Of a stretch of DNA of 28,834 nt, positions 27,093 to 28,834 are shown in pieces. Both the position numbers and the translations under genes were made by a program. The stretch's first letter is position 1, and each line of letters starts with the position of its first letter. The DNA is from a virus: the IMG/VR virus record IMGVR_UViG_3300012936_000118, positions 1-28,834 of that record; one strand, written 5' to 3'. Under the pieces are notes generated by a model. That model was given only the letters and a program-made list of their open reading frames with translations. It was not told the DNA's origin and ran no database searches.

Positions 27093-28472
27093 CTATTTCT
27101 CCTTCTTGTTTTTATTCTTGAATTTCTGATATTTCTCTACTAACATTTCCTTCTGTCTTTTGGCAGCATTCTGAACTATGTCCTCTATTGCCTCGTTTGA
27201 TTGAGGTAAAACTTTTATCTTTACATTGCTAGTATCCATAAACAAAGGATACACAATCCCATCAGGACCGTTTCTGTTCTTTGCTACAAACATTCGACCT
27301 GTGTTATTATTTTTGTCTTCGATTGTTCTGGATACTGTGCAAATAAGATCTGCAACAAAGCACTTGTTGAATGCTTCTGAAATTGATTCCATTGTGATAA
27401 CTTCAGCATTTATACCCGATCTATTTGTCTGTGATGCTGTCCAGATAGGACACTCATATTCCTGCGCCATACCTCGCAGTTCCTCATAAATAGTTTCCAG
27501 TTGATGTCTTTTCTCATCTTTCGATGAAGATTCTGGTTTTATTAGATCTCCGTAATCGACAATGATCAAATCTGGTTTGAAGTCTCGATTTTTCATCTTT
27601 GCCAGATGATTTTTAATGGTTTGTATAGAAGCAGAACGAGTAGGATACTCCTTCACAACCAACTTTCCGTCTACATCCTGAAGTTCTTCGTAAATCTTTT
27701 CTTTGAAAGCGATCAGGTCCTTGAGATGGATCCCTGTTATAACACTGTCGTAACGACCTGCTACAACCGTGTCTGCCAGTTCTAATGTATAATGTACGAC
27801 GTTCTTGCCTGCTAGAAGTGCTTGTGCTCCAAGATGGACGAGCACCATAGACTTGCCAGAACCGGTAGGTGCAATAACAACTCCCAATTCGCCAGTGCCC
27901 AATCCACCCTTGCAAATCTCATCAATCTCTTTCCAACCAGTTGGAGAAGGGTTTCTTGCCCTGACAAGAAAGCGTTCTTCAAAGTCTGCCATGTAGTCAT
28001 ATCCCAAATCATTACTAGACCCCAATTTCAGTGCATTGTTTATTACTTTTGCTACCTCGTCAAACGAGGAAGACTTTATAAGACCAACGGACTTAAGAAT
28101 TGCTTCCTTGAGTTTCTGCTTCTTACAAAAATCAAGCGAAGTATCCTTAATGTATTCAGACCCCTCAACTTCTAGATCTTCGGATAAGATTCTACCATAG
28201 TAATCCCTCACAAGAATCTTAGTCGAATCGTTCTCGTCTTTAAGACCGTTCTTAATAACAGAAGTCATCGTTTTCTTGGTAGGATGAACGCCATACTTCT
28301 TGCGATAATCTTTAACCTTGCGAACGAAAACTCTGAGGTGGTTTAACTCCAAAAAGTTTACATCCAAAACTTCAAAGATTTGATCAGCGAAGGGACGATC
28401 TTTTAGTATCAGGTGACACAGGTCTTCCTGAAAACTCTTTCCGAATTTTGAGAAGTCTTCTTTTTCTTTCAT
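27093..28472 (-). CDS. dnaB: DnaB-type replicative helicase (SF4)
   Basis: 459 residues. After a helical N-terminal domain (1-160) comes the RecA-type motor: Walker A APTGSGKS (201-208), Walker B DLIIVDYGDLI (301-311), the H3/sensor IWTASQTNR (343-351) and AKNRNGPDG (397-405) with the arginine finger region. The ATPase-linked TGWKEIDEICKGGLGTGELG precedes Walker A, as in DnaB/T4 gp41. It would unwind DNA at the fork ahead of the phage DnaE. The C-terminus is a Lys-rich tail. No separate primase or helicase loader is recognised here, although the upstream gene might encode one. The ATG overlaps the upstream stop by 4 bases. Confidence 0.94.
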   Translation of the reverse strand: MKEKEDFSKFGKSFQEDLCHLILKDRPFADQIFEVLDVNFLELNHLRVFVRKVKDYRKKYGVHPTKKTMTSVIKNGLKDENDSTKILVRDYYGRILSEDLEVEGSEYIKDTSLDFCKKQKLKEAILKSVGLIKSSSFDEVAKVINNALKLGSSNDLGYDYMADFEERFLVRARNPSPTGWKEIDEICKGGLGTGELGVVIAPTGSGKSMVLVHLGAQALLAGKNVVHYTLELADTVVAGRYDSVITGIHLKDLIAFKEKIYEELQDVDGKLVVKEYPTRSASIQTIKNHLAKMKNRDFKPDLIIVDYGDLIKPESSSKDEKRHQLETIYEELRGMAQEYECPIWTASQTNRSGINAEVITMESISEAFNKCFVADLICTVSRTIEDKNNNTGRMFVAKNRNGPDGIVYPLFMDTSNVKIKVLPQSNEAIEDIVQNAAKRQKEMLVEKYQKFKNKNKKEK

Positions 28473-28834
28473 TGACCTTCTTCTGTCTTACTTTCTAAGA
28501 TTATTGTATTGAACTTGCGATATAAGCAATCCAAATTCACATCGCCAAATCCGTCCTGGAACATCATCATTCTAAGTTCTGTTTTGTTAAACTCAGGCAC
28601 CCACTCATTGAGAGTGTGCGTGATTCTTCTTGTCATTTGGACAGACATATTTGGATTACTTAATTGCATTATTTTATAATTTTGCCTTATTAAGTCCAAA
28701 TTGTCAAGTACTTTCTCGTATGTTTTAATCTTAGAGTCCAGATTGCTTTGAGAATATTCTTCCAAGTCAGATATTAAATAGTCTGCATCTTCAGATAAAA
28801 ACGGAAATGCCTTAGCAACCTTTTTAAGTCCCAA
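28469..28834 (-). CDS. Unknown protein upstream of the helicase, 5' end probably beyond the window
   Basis: The frame is open to the window end; the last codon is TTG and could be an internal Leu or a start. The visible 121 residues are helical and charged: AKAFPFLSEDADYLISDL, YEKVLDNLDLIRQNYKI, TRRITHTLNEWVPEFN and FGDVNLDCLYRKFNTI. No family is recognised. The four-base overlap with the helicase start (ATGA) suggests linked function, possibly helicase loading, which is inference from position only. Confidence 0.6.
   Translation of the reverse strand: MGLKKVAKAFPFLSEDADYLISDLEEYSQSNLDSKIKTYEKVLDNLDLIRQNYKIMQLSNPNMSVQMTRRITHTLNEWVPEFNKTELRMMMFQDGFGDVNLDCLYRKFNTIILESKTEEGQ

Noticed and set aside
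1-28834. Bacterial chromosome or prophage origin of the region
   Set aside because: The housekeeping-like genes (groEL, dnaE, nrdJ, dut) are interleaved with tiny overlapping phage-type genes on one strand, with no integrase, att site, rRNA or tRNA; a lytic phage fits better, though the rest of the genome would be needed to prove it.

Overview
The window looks like part of a large lytic bacteriophage genome. Every gene I can support lies on the minus strand. The genes are tightly packed, mostly joined by ATGA-type stop/start overlaps or 1-10 bp gaps. The content is that of a phage replication and takeover region: a DnaB-type helicase, a full-length C-family DNA polymerase, adenosylcobalamin-dependent ribonucleotide reductase, ThyX, dUTPase, an IMP dehydrogenase/GMP reductase, GroEL and GroES, a ClpP protease, a lytic transglycosylase, an HNH endonuclease, a D12-class adenine methylase, a mini sigma-region-4 protein, and many small unknown proteins. 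No terminase, capsid, tail, integrase, tRNA or CRISPR array is visible. The host is not identifiable directly. A phage lipoprotein with a von Willebrand A domain and six CDxxDNDCDG-type repeats is a style I associate with Myxococcota/Bradymonadota-like bacteria, and the class II reductase implies a B12-containing cell.

Read from right to left (the direction of transcription), the layout is as follows. (1) 28834-24088: an unknown partial gene, helicase, ribonucleotide reductase and three small genes, one of which is a possible packaged ADP-ribosyltransferase-like protein. (2) A near-perfect sigma70-type promoter (24063-24091) starts a long unit running to 10632. It contains a GapR-like small protein, groES, thyX, a cytidylyltransferase-family enzyme, lytic transglycosylase, VWA lipoprotein, a Rossmann-like/nucleotidyltransferase-like pair, dnaE, HNH, dut, a Zn-ribbon protein, IMPDH/GMPR, two small regulators and an acidic assembly-type protein. 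It ends at a strong terminator (10571-10600). (3) A promoter placed almost on top of the next start codon drives a membrane protein, an AT-hook protein, clpP and a putative nuclease. (4) A second near-perfect promoter with a palindrome filling its spacer drives groEL and a run of small genes down to the adenine methylase at the window edge, with a further weak internal promoter near 4410.

Taken together, the enzymes supply and polymerise nucleotides (RNR with glutaredoxin, ThyX, dUTPase, IMPDH/GMPR, DnaE, helicase). They also fold or process phage proteins (GroEL/ES, ClpP) and alter the cell surface (transglycosylase, two lipoproteins). The most unusual observations are these: three proteins share a short N-terminal leader resembling a T4-type capsid-targeting sequence; one protein looks like a stand-alone regulatory domain of 2-isopropylmalate synthase; a likely operator sits in the groEL promoter; and a 750-residue VWA/MopE-like lipoprotein is encoded next to a muralytic enzyme. 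All functional calls rest on reading motifs by eye; no database search was possible.
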